A stretch of 64,000 nucleotides of DNA from Lancefieldella parvula_C (lineage in GTDB: Bacteria > Actinomycetota > Coriobacteriia > Coriobacteriales > Atopobiaceae), in NCBI RefSeq assembly GCF_000758945.1, contig NZ_JRND01000019.1, positions 18,244-82,243 of the forward strand. Reading direction: 5' to 3'. The notes beneath the pieces are model-generated. The model was given only the letters and a program-made list of their open reading frames with translations, was not told where the DNA came from and ran no database searches. The translations under genes and the position numbers were made by a program. Of this stretch, positions 17,249 to 24,375 are shown in pieces. Numbering within the stretch: the stretch's first letter is position 1; each line of letters begins with the position of its first letter.

Positions 17249-18205
17249 CTACACCGTCCTAATGCGTGGGTTAATCAAGATGTACAACATATCAACAACA
17301 ATGTTGATGATGATGAAGGACAGTGCAACGACAACAACAACGCCCTGAACAAGCATTGCCTCGTTACCCTGGATGCCCTCGAGAATTGCGGTACCCATGC
17401 CAGGGAGGTTAAAAATAACCTCGATAACAACGGCGCCACCCATGAGGTAACCAATCTTGAGGCCAAGTGTGGTTACAGGGGTAATAAGAGCGTTGCGCAG
17501 TACGTTTCTTGCAATAACGATTCTCTCTGGAATACCAGCACCGCGAGCAGTACGGACGTAGTCCTTATCCAACTCCTCGACCATTGCGGTACGAACAATA
17601 CGGGTCATCTGACCAGACATTGGAACCGCAAGTGCAAATGCCGGCATAATCATACGGGCAAGGTAGCCGCCAAGATTTACCGTAGGATCTGGTAGTGCTC
17701 CAGAGGCAGGCAAAAGCTTGAGCGTAGACGCAAAGACCAAAATCAAAAGAACTGCCAACCAGAATGATGGCGTTGCAAGACCGGCAATTGAGAATACGCG
17801 GATGATTTGATCGGGCCATTGGTCTCTATAGAGAGCCGCAATAACACCCAACGTAAACGAAACTATTGCGCCAATAAAGAGACCCATAAAGGTCAACTGC
17901 ATAGTTACTGGCAGAGCCTTTGAAATTCTTGCAGCAACTGAATAGTGAGAAGTGCCATAGGTACCCAGATTTCCATGAGCAACATCACTGATATAACGTA
18001 CATATCTCACAGGCCATGGATCATCAAGGCCATTCTCAATGTGATACTGCTGGATAGCTTCTTCAGAAGCAGACTCTCCCAAGGCATTGTATGCAGGATC
18101 AACATGCGAGAAAGACATTAGGAAGAATACGAGAAAGGTGACGCCTAGAGCCATAATCGGCAGCGCAATAAGACGGCGTCCGATAAGACGTAATAGGTTG
18201 TTCAC
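17249..18205 (-). CDS. satB: Sialic acid ABC transporter permease, SatB/DppB type
   Basis: A 318-residue DppB-type permease with an N-terminal helix (residues 10-30), the short extracytoplasmic segment after SHVDPAYNALGESAS, a core of five helices, the coupling loop around MVEELDKDYVRTARGAGIPE, and the usual end ILINPRIRTV. It pairs with the permease half of the fused downstream gene to form the channel. A hairpin lies between it and the upstream binding-protein gene, so it is likely made in lower amounts than that protein. Confidence 0.88.
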   Translation of the reverse strand: MNNLLRLIGRRLIALPIMALGVTFLVFFLMSFSHVDPAYNALGESASEEAIQQYHIENGLDDPWPVRYVRYISDVAHGNLGTYGTSHYSVAARISKALPVTMQLTFMGLFIGAIVSFTLGVIAALYRDQWPDQIIRVFSIAGLATPSFWLAVLLILVFASTLKLLPASGALPDPTVNLGGYLARMIMPAFALAVPMSGQMTRIVRTAMVEELDKDYVRTARGAGIPERIVIARNVLRNALITPVTTLGLKIGYLMGGAVVIEVIFNLPGMGTAILEGIQGNEAMLVQGVVVVVALSFIIINIVVDMLYILINPRIRTV

Positions 18206-18292
18206 TATCTCCCCCTCTCTCTTTAAAACAAACCGTACAAATAAAATTTGATGAGACTTTGTGCACCTCAGGACTAAATTTTGCGCACAAGA

Positions 18293-18322
18293 GCCCGAGC
18301 GTTATAGGTAAAACGCTCGGGC
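18293..18322 (-). terminator. Intercistronic hairpin between satA and satB
   Basis: GCCCGAGCGTT (18293-18303) pairs perfectly over 11 bases with AACGCTCGGGC (18312-18322) around an 8-nt loop. On the minus strand only a weak T-run follows (TCTTGTG), so it is probably a leaky terminator or a 3'-end stabiliser of satA mRNA. Confidence 0.75.
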
Positions 18323-18360
18323 CCCAATGTATGAGATGCTAAGCGCGTGATGGCAACAAA

Positions 18361-19962
18361 TTAGCTAGCAGTAACTGTGTTGACATCAATGAAGGACAGA
18401 CCGGTGGTTCCGATACCCTTGAAGCCCTTGAGAGCAACGCCGTTGCTGTTTGGCTTCTCGCTCCAGGAAGCGGTGAAGGTCTTAGCAAAGAGAACTGGGT
18501 ACAGAGGTACGTTCTCAGCGATGATGTCGAAGCACTCGTTCCAAGTGGACTGCTGATCAGCACCAGACTGGCCAAGAGCCTTGGTCATAAGGTCGTGAAG
18601 CTTGGTCCACTCAGCAGACTCCTTCCAAGGGCAACGCTTGGTCATCCAGACGTTATCGCCATACCACCAGTTAAGCAGCAGGTCGACGTCTGCGCCGAAG
18701 CAGGAAGGATCGCCAGGGGCAAGCAGGATGTCCCAAGAACCGTCAACTGCGTCGATTGCAGCATAGGTTGCAGGAGAAGTATCGGAAACGATGCTTACAT
18801 TAAAGCCAAGTGCATCAAGGTCGTTCTTGACCTGAGTTGCCATGGACTTAACCTGCTCGTTATCGGTGGTGCGGAGAACAACATCACCTGGAGTAATACC
18901 GGACTCAGAGATGAGCTTCTTAGCCTTGTCAACATCATGAGCATAGACAGTGGATGCCTTGTGGTAGTTAGCAAAGGAAGAAGGAAGGTAGCTGGTAGCA
19001 ACCTCTGCCTGACCAGAGAATGCGTTTGCAAGCATCTTATCTGTATCAAGTGCATAGAGGCATGCCTGGCGAACTTTAACGTTGTCCCAAGGAGCCTTGC
19101 CAAGGTTGAACATTGCAAAGCGGACACCAAAGCCCTGAACAGCGTCAACGGTGCAGCCTGCGCCCTTGAGCTGGTCTACAGCGTCTGCAGGGACCATTTC
19201 CATAGCAAGGGTGGTTCCGTCCTGCTGTGCAGTCAGACGAGCGGTTGGATCCTTAAGGACGTCATAGTGGAGCTTATCGTCCTTAGCAGGAGTTGCGCCG
19301 TTGTAGTTTTTGTTAGGAACAAGGTCAAGAGTGTTGTCAGAGATGGACTCGTACATCCATGGACCAGAACCGACTGGCTGCTTCTTCATCTCATCCTGAG
19401 AGCTGCTTGCTGGAACAACGCGAACGATGGACAGGCGCTCCTTGAGGAGGGAGAAGTTAGCAATGGTGGTCTTAACGGTGACGGTCTTGTCATCCTTCTT
19501 CTCTACGGAAGCAATTGGAGCGAGCATTGGGACGTAAACGCTACCCTTAGCAGCGGAACGGTTGAAGGACTCAACAACGTCATCAGCCTTTACCTCGTTA
19601 CCATCAGAGAACTTTGCGCCGTCACGGAGGGTAATCTCAAAGGTGTAATCGTCAACCTTCTTAGGATCAGCAGTAGCCAGCTCATTGAATGTTGAGTAGT
19701 CGTGGAAGTTAAGACCGTAGAGGCCCTCAACTACCTGCCAGTTAACACCAAGAGCAAGTGCTGATGAAGTAGTAGATGGATCATAGTTCTGGGTTGAATA
19801 AGCGGTACCAGCAGTAATTGTGCCGCCGCCTTCCTTTCCAGATGGAGCTTCAGCTGCCTTCTGCTGTCCGCCACCACAAGCGGTGAGACCAAGACCAGCT
19901 GCTACAGTTGCTCCGCCAAGGAAGCCGCGACGCGAAAGTGGACGGTTAATAAACTCGCTCAT
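18361..19962 (-). CDS. satA: Sialic acid-binding lipoprotein, SatA type (family 5 binding protein)
   Basis: A 533-residue extracytoplasmic binding protein of the peptide/nickel class. The N-terminus has a twin-arginine signal (SRRGFLGG, Arg 11-12), a hydrophobic stretch and a lipobox LTAC with the lipidated Cys at residue 29, so it should be exported folded by Tat and anchored to the membrane. The mature part shows family 5 features (GDGAKFSDGNEVKADDVV-like substrate-cleft strand). It heads the operon satA-satB-satC-satD-axe-axe-nanA-nanK-nanE. The substrate is inferred from context. Confidence 0.85.
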   Translation of the reverse strand: MSEFINRPLSRRGFLGGATVAAGLGLTACGGGQQKAAEAPSGKEGGGTITAGTAYSTQNYDPSTTSSALALGVNWQVVEGLYGLNFHDYSTFNELATADPKKVDDYTFEITLRDGAKFSDGNEVKADDVVESFNRSAAKGSVYVPMLAPIASVEKKDDKTVTVKTTIANFSLLKERLSIVRVVPASSSQDEMKKQPVGSGPWMYESISDNTLDLVPNKNYNGATPAKDDKLHYDVLKDPTARLTAQQDGTTLAMEMVPADAVDQLKGAGCTVDAVQGFGVRFAMFNLGKAPWDNVKVRQACLYALDTDKMLANAFSGQAEVATSYLPSSFANYHKASTVYAHDVDKAKKLISESGITPGDVVLRTTDNEQVKSMATQVKNDLDALGFNVSIVSDTSPATYAAIDAVDGSWDILLAPGDPSCFGADVDLLLNWWYGDNVWMTKRCPWKESAEWTKLHDLMTKALGQSGADQQSTWNECFDIIAENVPLYPVLFAKTFTASWSEKPNSNGVALKGFKGIGTTGLSFIDVNTVTAS

Positions 19963-19988
19963 TTCTGCCTCTTTCTAAAAACTCTCCT

Positions 19989-20022
19989 TGCCACAACGTG
20001 GCACCAATGCCACTTGTGTGGC
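19989..20022 (-). promoter_or_regulatory. Two adjacent inverted repeats in the satA leader
   Basis: TGCCAC-AAC-GTGGCA (19989-20003) is followed by TGCCAC-TTGT-GTGGC (20008-20022). They lie 27-60 nt upstream of the satA ATG and just downstream of the candidate -10. They could be a repressor operator read twice, or mRNA hairpins near the ribosome site. Confidence 0.5.
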
Positions 20023-20035
20023 TTACATCTATATA

Positions 20036-20099
20036 ACTATATGAAGAAAAGATATTTCCTCTGAACACAGTTCGCCCAACGGTATAAAAATATCGCCCA
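20036..20099 (-). promoter_or_regulatory. Candidate satA promoter with upstream 21-bp-spaced repeats
   Basis: On the minus strand TATAGT (20036-20041) is preceded after 18 bp by TTCAGA (20060-20065). Upstream the heptamer TGGGCGA is repeated at 20072-20078 and 20093-20099 with 21 bp between starts, two turns of the helix, as expected for an activator or cooperative regulator. Hexamers are only moderate matches. Confidence 0.4.
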
Positions 20100-20323
20100 T
20101 TGGCTGCTCAAAATATGAAAACGTGTTTTGTTGTATTATTTACTACATATAAATCTTAATAGCAGCTAAGAAGGCCCGCAGATAGCGGGCTTTACTATTA
20201 TTTTACCTTGTATAATATATAAATTATTTAACTAACTACACAAGTAGTAAGCAAAGTCAACTACCGTTTACCGATGTTTTACTACCGTTTGCCTTTAGAA
20301 ATTACGGATATGTTGTGAAGATT
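20100..20323. other. Non-coding stretch with a GC-rich hairpin
   Basis: No gene is seen. GCCCGC (20174-20179) pairs with GCGGGC (20185-20190) and is followed on the plus strand by TTTACTATTATTTTA, a plus-oriented terminator shape, although no plus-strand gene precedes it. ACTACCGTTT occurs twice (near 20262 and 20281). The plus-oriented terminator leaves open a small plus-strand RNA. Confidence 0.4.
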
Positions 20324-20360
20324 AAACAAGAGTCAGCCCAAATTGAACTGACTCTTGTTT
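20324..20360 (-). terminator. Terminator of the duplicated membrane-protein genes
   Basis: AAACAAGAGTCAG (20324-20336) pairs perfectly with CTGACTCTTGTTT (20348-20360) around an 11-nt loop, 24 nt after the last stop on the minus strand. Confidence 0.8.
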
Positions 20361-20384
20361 TAGAACAGCGAAAACACCGCAAAA

Positions 20385-21032
20385 TTACTTGGTTAAATCC
20401 AGGATTCGTTCAGGATTTGCCATAAAGTCCAAGTGTTCTTCCCCTAATCGGAAGCTAATAATTTCCGATACGTGATATGCATCTTCTTTTATAACTTCGA
20501 AATCTCCGTCAGCTGGACTATAGCGGCCATAATAACCATCTGATCGGTAGCTTGGAGGCCATCCATTTTCTCCTGCAACTGACCAAACCAAGCACGGTAA
20601 TTTTTGCTTATTCATTTCTTGTAACAGCCCAGCATTCCTTGTTTGAATCCACAGTTCTGATGAAGATCCCGTAAATGCGCTTATAGCAAAGACTCCCAAA
20701 TCTTGCTCAACAGTTCCAATAAGAACTCCATGAGAACTTATTGTCCAATAGAGCGTTATGTTCATTACTACTGGGCCATCTTTGCTAACGCCCAAAAACG
20801 GGCCAGCAATCTCTGTATCTTCCAAGTTAATGTTATCAACAGAAGTAAAATCTGACTTTGAACCGTTTTTACAAGCATTATATTGTTGCACAACATACTG
20901 AGCTGCCTGCTTTTTTAACTCTGGCAGTCTCATAGTATTCAACTTAAAAATCCAGTTATTTATCAGCAAACCACAAATAACAAGAACTACCAATAATGAC
21001 AGACCTTTTATAAATCTTTTTCTACGCTGCAT
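20385..21032 (-). CDS. Membrane-anchored protein of unknown function, copy A
   Basis: A 215-residue protein with a basic N-terminus (MQRRKRF), one membrane helix (residues about 10-28) and an extracytoplasmic domain. No known family is recognised. It is a close paralog of the gene at 21234-21881: the first about 50 and last about 40 residues (with ISFRLGEEHLDFMANPER) are nearly identical, while the middle has diverged. The second of two adjacent ATGs is chosen because GAGG then sits 9 nt upstream, as in the other copy. The start overlaps the end of a 48-codon frame. Being AT-rich and duplicated next to a nan/sat block, it may be accessory. One extra alanine before HVSE marks a small indel between copies. 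Confidence 0.75.
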   Translation of the reverse strand: MQRRKRFIKGLSLLVVLVICGLLINNWIFKLNTMRLPELKKQAAQYVVQQYNACKNGSKSDFTSVDNINLEDTEIAGPFLGVSKDGPVVMNITLYWTISSHGVLIGTVEQDLGVFAISAFTGSSSELWIQTRNAGLLQEMNKQKLPCLVWSVAGENGWPPSYRSDGYYGRYSPADGDFEVIKEDAYHVSEIISFRLGEEHLDFMANPERILDLTK

Positions 21033-21168
21033 CATCAGTTACCTCACTTAAGTCTGTAGTTGGCGCTAACACGGGAACAATATTTGGATTTAAGACTTTT
21101 CTAGCAATGCCTTTTTGATCAAATTCATACACAACACCGTCTATTCTTGCCTTTTGTCCAACTACCAT
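21022..21168 (-). CDS. Small ORF or gene remnant between the duplicated membrane proteins
   Basis: A 48-codon frame, start ATG at 21168, ending inside the start of copy A. The peptide contains GQKARIDGVVYEFDQKGIAR, which resembles the tyrosine-rich repeats of wall-binding proteins, and then a Pro/Thr-rich tail to VTDDAA. The same frame is open back to the stop of the upstream gene. The upstream flank of the other copy keeps only the related ending NEVTADAA before its own stop. I read it as the tail of a former upstream gene truncated by the duplication; translation is uncertain (weak AAGGG site). Confidence 0.4.
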   Translation of the reverse strand: MVVGQKARIDGVVYEFDQKGIARKVLNPNIVPVLAPTTDLSEVTDDAA

Positions 21169-21233
21169 TGAACCCTTAGGTCCACCGAAAGGAACATTTT
21201 TCTCAGTTCTAAAGAAGAGAAAACACCTCGAAA

Positions 21234-21881
21234 TTACTTAACTAAATCTACAACACGCTCAGGATTTGCCATAAAGTCCAAGTGTTCTTCCCCTAATCGG
21301 AAGCTAATAATTTCCGATACGTGATAATCTTCTTTTATAATTTCGAAATATCCGTCATCTGGGCTATAACTTCCTAAATAACCATCAGCTAGATACGGTG
21401 GCGGCCATCCACTTAACCCTAAGCCACAAAAACTTCTAACTAGACATCTATAATTTCTATTATGCATTTCTTGTAACAGCCCAGCGTTCCTTGTTTGAAT
21501 CCACATTTTTGGAGTTCCAAAATAAGACCCAATGGCGAATAGCCCCAAATCTTGCTCAACAGTACCAACAACCGTTTCTTGAGAGCTTATTACCCAATAT
21601 AAATCTACATTCAACATAAGTAGGTTAGCTTGACTGACTCCTAAAAATGGCCCAGAGATAGTAGCGGTCTCTAAATCAATATTTTCTGCGGACCCAAAAT
21701 CAGACTTAAGACCATTTTTCTTATTCTCATATTGTTGCACAACATACTGAGCTGCCTGCTTTTTTAACTCTGGCAGTCTCATAGTATTCAGCTTAAAAAA
21801 CCAGTTGTTAATCAGTAAGCCACAAATAACAAGAACTACCAATAATGACAGACCTTTTATAAACCTTTTTCTACGCTGCAT
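21234..21881 (-). CDS. Membrane-anchored protein of unknown function, copy B
   Basis: A 215-residue paralog of copy A with the same basic N-terminus, single membrane helix (about 10-28) and conserved C-terminal segment YHVSEIISFRLGEEHLDF. The central domain differs, including extra cysteines near CLVRSFCGLG. Similarity continues for about 25 nt past the stop codons of both copies, so the duplicated unit is larger than the coding sequence. GAGG lies 9 nt before the ATG. Function is unknown; the domain would face outside the membrane. Confidence 0.75.
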   Translation of the reverse strand: MQRRKRFIKGLSLLVVLVICGLLINNWFFKLNTMRLPELKKQAAQYVVQQYENKKNGLKSDFGSAENIDLETATISGPFLGVSQANLLMLNVDLYWVISSQETVVGTVEQDLGLFAIGSYFGTPKMWIQTRNAGLLQEMHNRNYRCLVRSFCGLGLSGWPPPYLADGYLGSYSPDDGYFEIIKEDYHVSEIISFRLGEEHLDFMANPERVVDLVK

Positions 21882-22013
21882 CTGCTGTCACCTCATTAGA
21901 ACTGCTTGTCGCAATTGACATAAGAGTAATGACTAGGTAGCTCTAATGATATTCCGTGCGAGTATGCTTTAGCAGTACATCTGTCGGCCAATGGCTATAT
22001 TTCAGCGTTGAAT

Positions 22014-22062
22014 GAAAAAAATAAGAATGGCATAACAACACTTCATAGCTGCCATTCTTATT
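22014..22062 (-). terminator. Terminator of the uvrA-ybaK-murJ-uvrC operon
   Basis: AATAAGAATGGCA (22020-22032) pairs with TGCCATTCTTATT (22050-22062), 13 perfect pairs. A T-run follows on the minus strand (A-run 22014-22020 on plus). It begins 28 nt after the stop of the 77-codon gene. Confidence 0.9.
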
Positions 22063-22090
22063 ACAAATAACTCAATTGTTTGATTTGGTT

Positions 22091-22324
22091 TTAGAGATTG
22101 TGCTTCTTCATCCTTTGCTCAAAGAGCTCGTTGATAATCTTTGCCATCTCTTCAACTTGTTGAGCACTGGGTTCATCCTCAAATGCAGCGTAAAGCTCTG
22201 GATACTCCTGAGCAATATACTCACAAGACTTTCCCGTTGCGTGACCACGAACAAAGAACGGAATACGCTTAATGTATTCTGGATTTACTAGTGCCAAGAT
22301 CTTCTCGTCTGCTGTTTTACTCAT
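22091..22324 (-). CDS. Small hypothetical protein coupled to uvrC
   Basis: A 77-residue soluble protein, rich in Glu and Lys, beginning MSKTADEKILALVNPEYIK and containing FFVRGHATGKSCEYIAQEYP. No family is recognised. GGAGG sits five nt before the ATG at 22324, and the frame overlaps the uvrC stop by 8 nt, so it is translationally coupled to uvrC and is the last gene of that operon. A longer start at 22342 lacks a ribosome site. Confidence 0.75.
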   Translation of the reverse strand: MSKTADEKILALVNPEYIKRIPFFVRGHATGKSCEYIAQEYPELYAAFEDEPSAQQVEEMAKIINELFEQRMKKHNL

Positions 22325-24374
22325 GAGTTCCTCCCCTTGCATCTAACTTCTCATGTACAGTCGTAGAGGATTCTTCCCAAGCTTTGAGCTCTTCATAAAT
22401 AGTTTCTGCCAAGTTCACAGAAACACCTTTTACCTGAGAAATATCCTCAACACTTGCAGCCTTTAAGCGCTTAAAAGAGCCAAAATGGCGCATGATATCT
22501 TTTTTACGTTTAGGTCCTACACCAGGGATTTCATCCAGAATAGAGACAGTCATTGCCTTATCTCTAAGCTCGCGATGGAACGTAATCGCAAAACGGTGAG
22601 ACTCATCACGGACTTGCTTGATGAGATACAAAGAAGCTGACCCCGTAGGCAACACAATTGGCGTGTCGTCCCAAGGTACAAAGACTTCCTCATCAGACTT
22701 AGCAAGGCCGCAGACAGGAATATCCAACCCCAGCTCATTAAGCTGATTGATTGCAGCAGTCAGCTGAGGCTTACCGCCATCAACTACCAGCAAATCAGGT
22801 CGTGAGCCAAAGCGTTCATCTGCCATACGCTTCGGACTGTATCTTCTGCCCAGGACCTCTGTCATTGAAACAAAGTCGTTAGCTTCATCAAGCTCAGCGC
22901 GGATCTTAAAGCGACGATACTGGCTTTTATCAGCCTTTCCGTTAGTAAAGACCACCATCGAGGCAACGGTAAAGTTACCGTGAAGCGTAGAAATATCAAA
23001 GCACTCAATGCGCAGCGGTGGTGCATCAAGCGCAAGTGCGCTTTCCAGCTGAAGAAGTGCCTGGTTAGTGCGGTCGTCGGCATAACCCGTGCGAATCATG
23101 TGGCGCATCAGTGCGTGACGAGCGTTAGCAGAAGCCATCTGGAGAAGACGGAACTTCTCGCCACGTTGTGGGTGATGAAGCACGCAGTTGTGGCCTCGTT
23201 TTTGCGTAAGCCACTCGGACAAAACCTCTGCATCGAGAAGATCGATGGGCAGGTTAACCTCTGCGGGAATGTCAGCGGTTTCATCGTAGTAGCGCTTTAG
23301 GAAGCCCGAAACCAGCTCTTCCTCGGAAACGTCCAAGCCTTTGTCCAGGATAAACTCAACTGAGCGGATGGTACGACCTTCTCGCACAACAAAAACGCAG
23401 GCAGCGGAGATAGTTTCTTCTCGATAAATGCCAATGAGGTCAATGTTGACCGAGGTAGGAAATGTGACTTGCTGGCGGTCGTCAAGATCAGAAAGTGAAG
23501 TCAGGCGGGACTTAAGCCTAGCTGCCTTCTCAAAATCCAGGTCAGCGGCGGCTTCTTGCATCTGATCTTTGAGCTCAGAGACAATCTCGGAACGATTTCC
23601 GCGGAGAAAGTTTTCTACCTGCCTGACGTTCTTTGCGTAGGAAACGGTATCAATGGCGCCAACGCACACGCCAGGTCCCTTGCCTACGTGGTAATCAAAG
23701 CAGGGACGTCCCTTCTTTGCCAGCAGCAAGTTAGCAACAGCCGCCCCATCAGGGTCTTTTTCGAGCAAACGCTTAGCACGCTTCCACTCCACGCACGTAG
23801 CGGAGCAGATAGGCACTACTTTTCTGAGCGTCTCAATGGTCTGGCGAGCGGCGTAAGAATCAGTGTAGGGACCAAAATAGCGCGTACCCTTCTTGTGTTT
23901 CTCGCGCGTGTATTTAATTGCTGGGAAGGTATCTGACTCGGTAATGGCAATGTAGGGATAGCTCTTATCGTCTTTGAAGTCCACGTTAAAGTACGGACGA
24001 TACTGAGCGATAAGATTGCGCTCCAGCACCAGTGCTTCGTGCTCGTTTTCTACCACAATGTAGTCAAAACTACGCACGACCTGCATCATCAGTGGAATCT
24101 TGGCTCGATCATCTTGAAGTGTGACGTACTGCCTCATGCGAGCACGCAGGTTCTTAGCTTTTCCTACATAGATAACCTTGCCAGACCCATCTTTCCAGAG
24201 GTAACAGCCTGGATCAGTTGGCACCTGATCAACCTGCTCTCTGATGGATACCAGATCATCTGAAGGCTCGGAAGAAAATGACGGCGCAAGTCCCGGCGCC
24301 CCCGAAGGCACGTAGTTGGGATCAAGGTTGTTCTGAGAGCTATCTTTGCCGTTTTTTGCGCCGCTTCTGGCCAT
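22317..24374 (-). CDS. uvrC: UvrC, excinuclease ABC subunit C
   Basis: Makes both incisions in nucleotide excision repair. Domains in order: a non-conserved Ser/Asn/Pro-rich leader (residues 1-44), GIY-YIG nuclease (DPGCYLWKDGSGKVIYVGKA), a Cys-containing segment, the UVR motif that binds UvrB (LDFEKAARLKSRL, about residue 275), the RNase H-like nuclease with IECFDIS and LLVVDGGKPQL, and a C-terminal tandem helix-hairpin-helix (IPGVGPKRKKDIMRHFGS). Length 685 is slightly long because of the leader. One base separates it from murJ. Confidence 0.96.
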   Translation of the reverse strand: MARSGAKNGKDSSQNNLDPNYVPSGAPGLAPSFSSEPSDDLVSIREQVDQVPTDPGCYLWKDGSGKVIYVGKAKNLRARMRQYVTLQDDRAKIPLMMQVVRSFDYIVVENEHEALVLERNLIAQYRPYFNVDFKDDKSYPYIAITESDTFPAIKYTREKHKKGTRYFGPYTDSYAARQTIETLRKVVPICSATCVEWKRAKRLLEKDPDGAAVANLLLAKKGRPCFDYHVGKGPGVCVGAIDTVSYAKNVRQVENFLRGNRSEIVSELKDQMQEAAADLDFEKAARLKSRLTSLSDLDDRQQVTFPTSVNIDLIGIYREETISAACVFVVREGRTIRSVEFILDKGLDVSEEELVSGFLKRYYDETADIPAEVNLPIDLLDAEVLSEWLTQKRGHNCVLHHPQRGEKFRLLQMASANARHALMRHMIRTGYADDRTNQALLQLESALALDAPPLRIECFDISTLHGNFTVASMVVFTNGKADKSQYRRFKIRAELDEANDFVSMTEVLGRRYSPKRMADERFGSRPDLLVVDGGKPQLTAAINQLNELGLDIPVCGLAKSDEEVFVPWDDTPIVLPTGSASLYLIKQVRDESHRFAITFHRELRDKAMTVSILDEIPGVGPKRKKDIMRHFGSFKRLKAASVEDISQVKGVSVNLAETIYEELKAWEESSTTVHEKLDARGGTHE

Positions 24375-24375
24375 G

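Noticed and set aside
20174..20190. Possible tRNA or attachment site near the GC hairpin
   Set aside because: Only a 6-bp stem with T-rich flank is present; no cloverleaf, T-loop or repeated att-like sequence was found, so no integrated element is claimed.
9438..22090. Sialic acid block as a mobile element
   Set aside because: No integrase, transposase, tRNA target or flanking direct repeats were seen; insertion is argued only from gene order.
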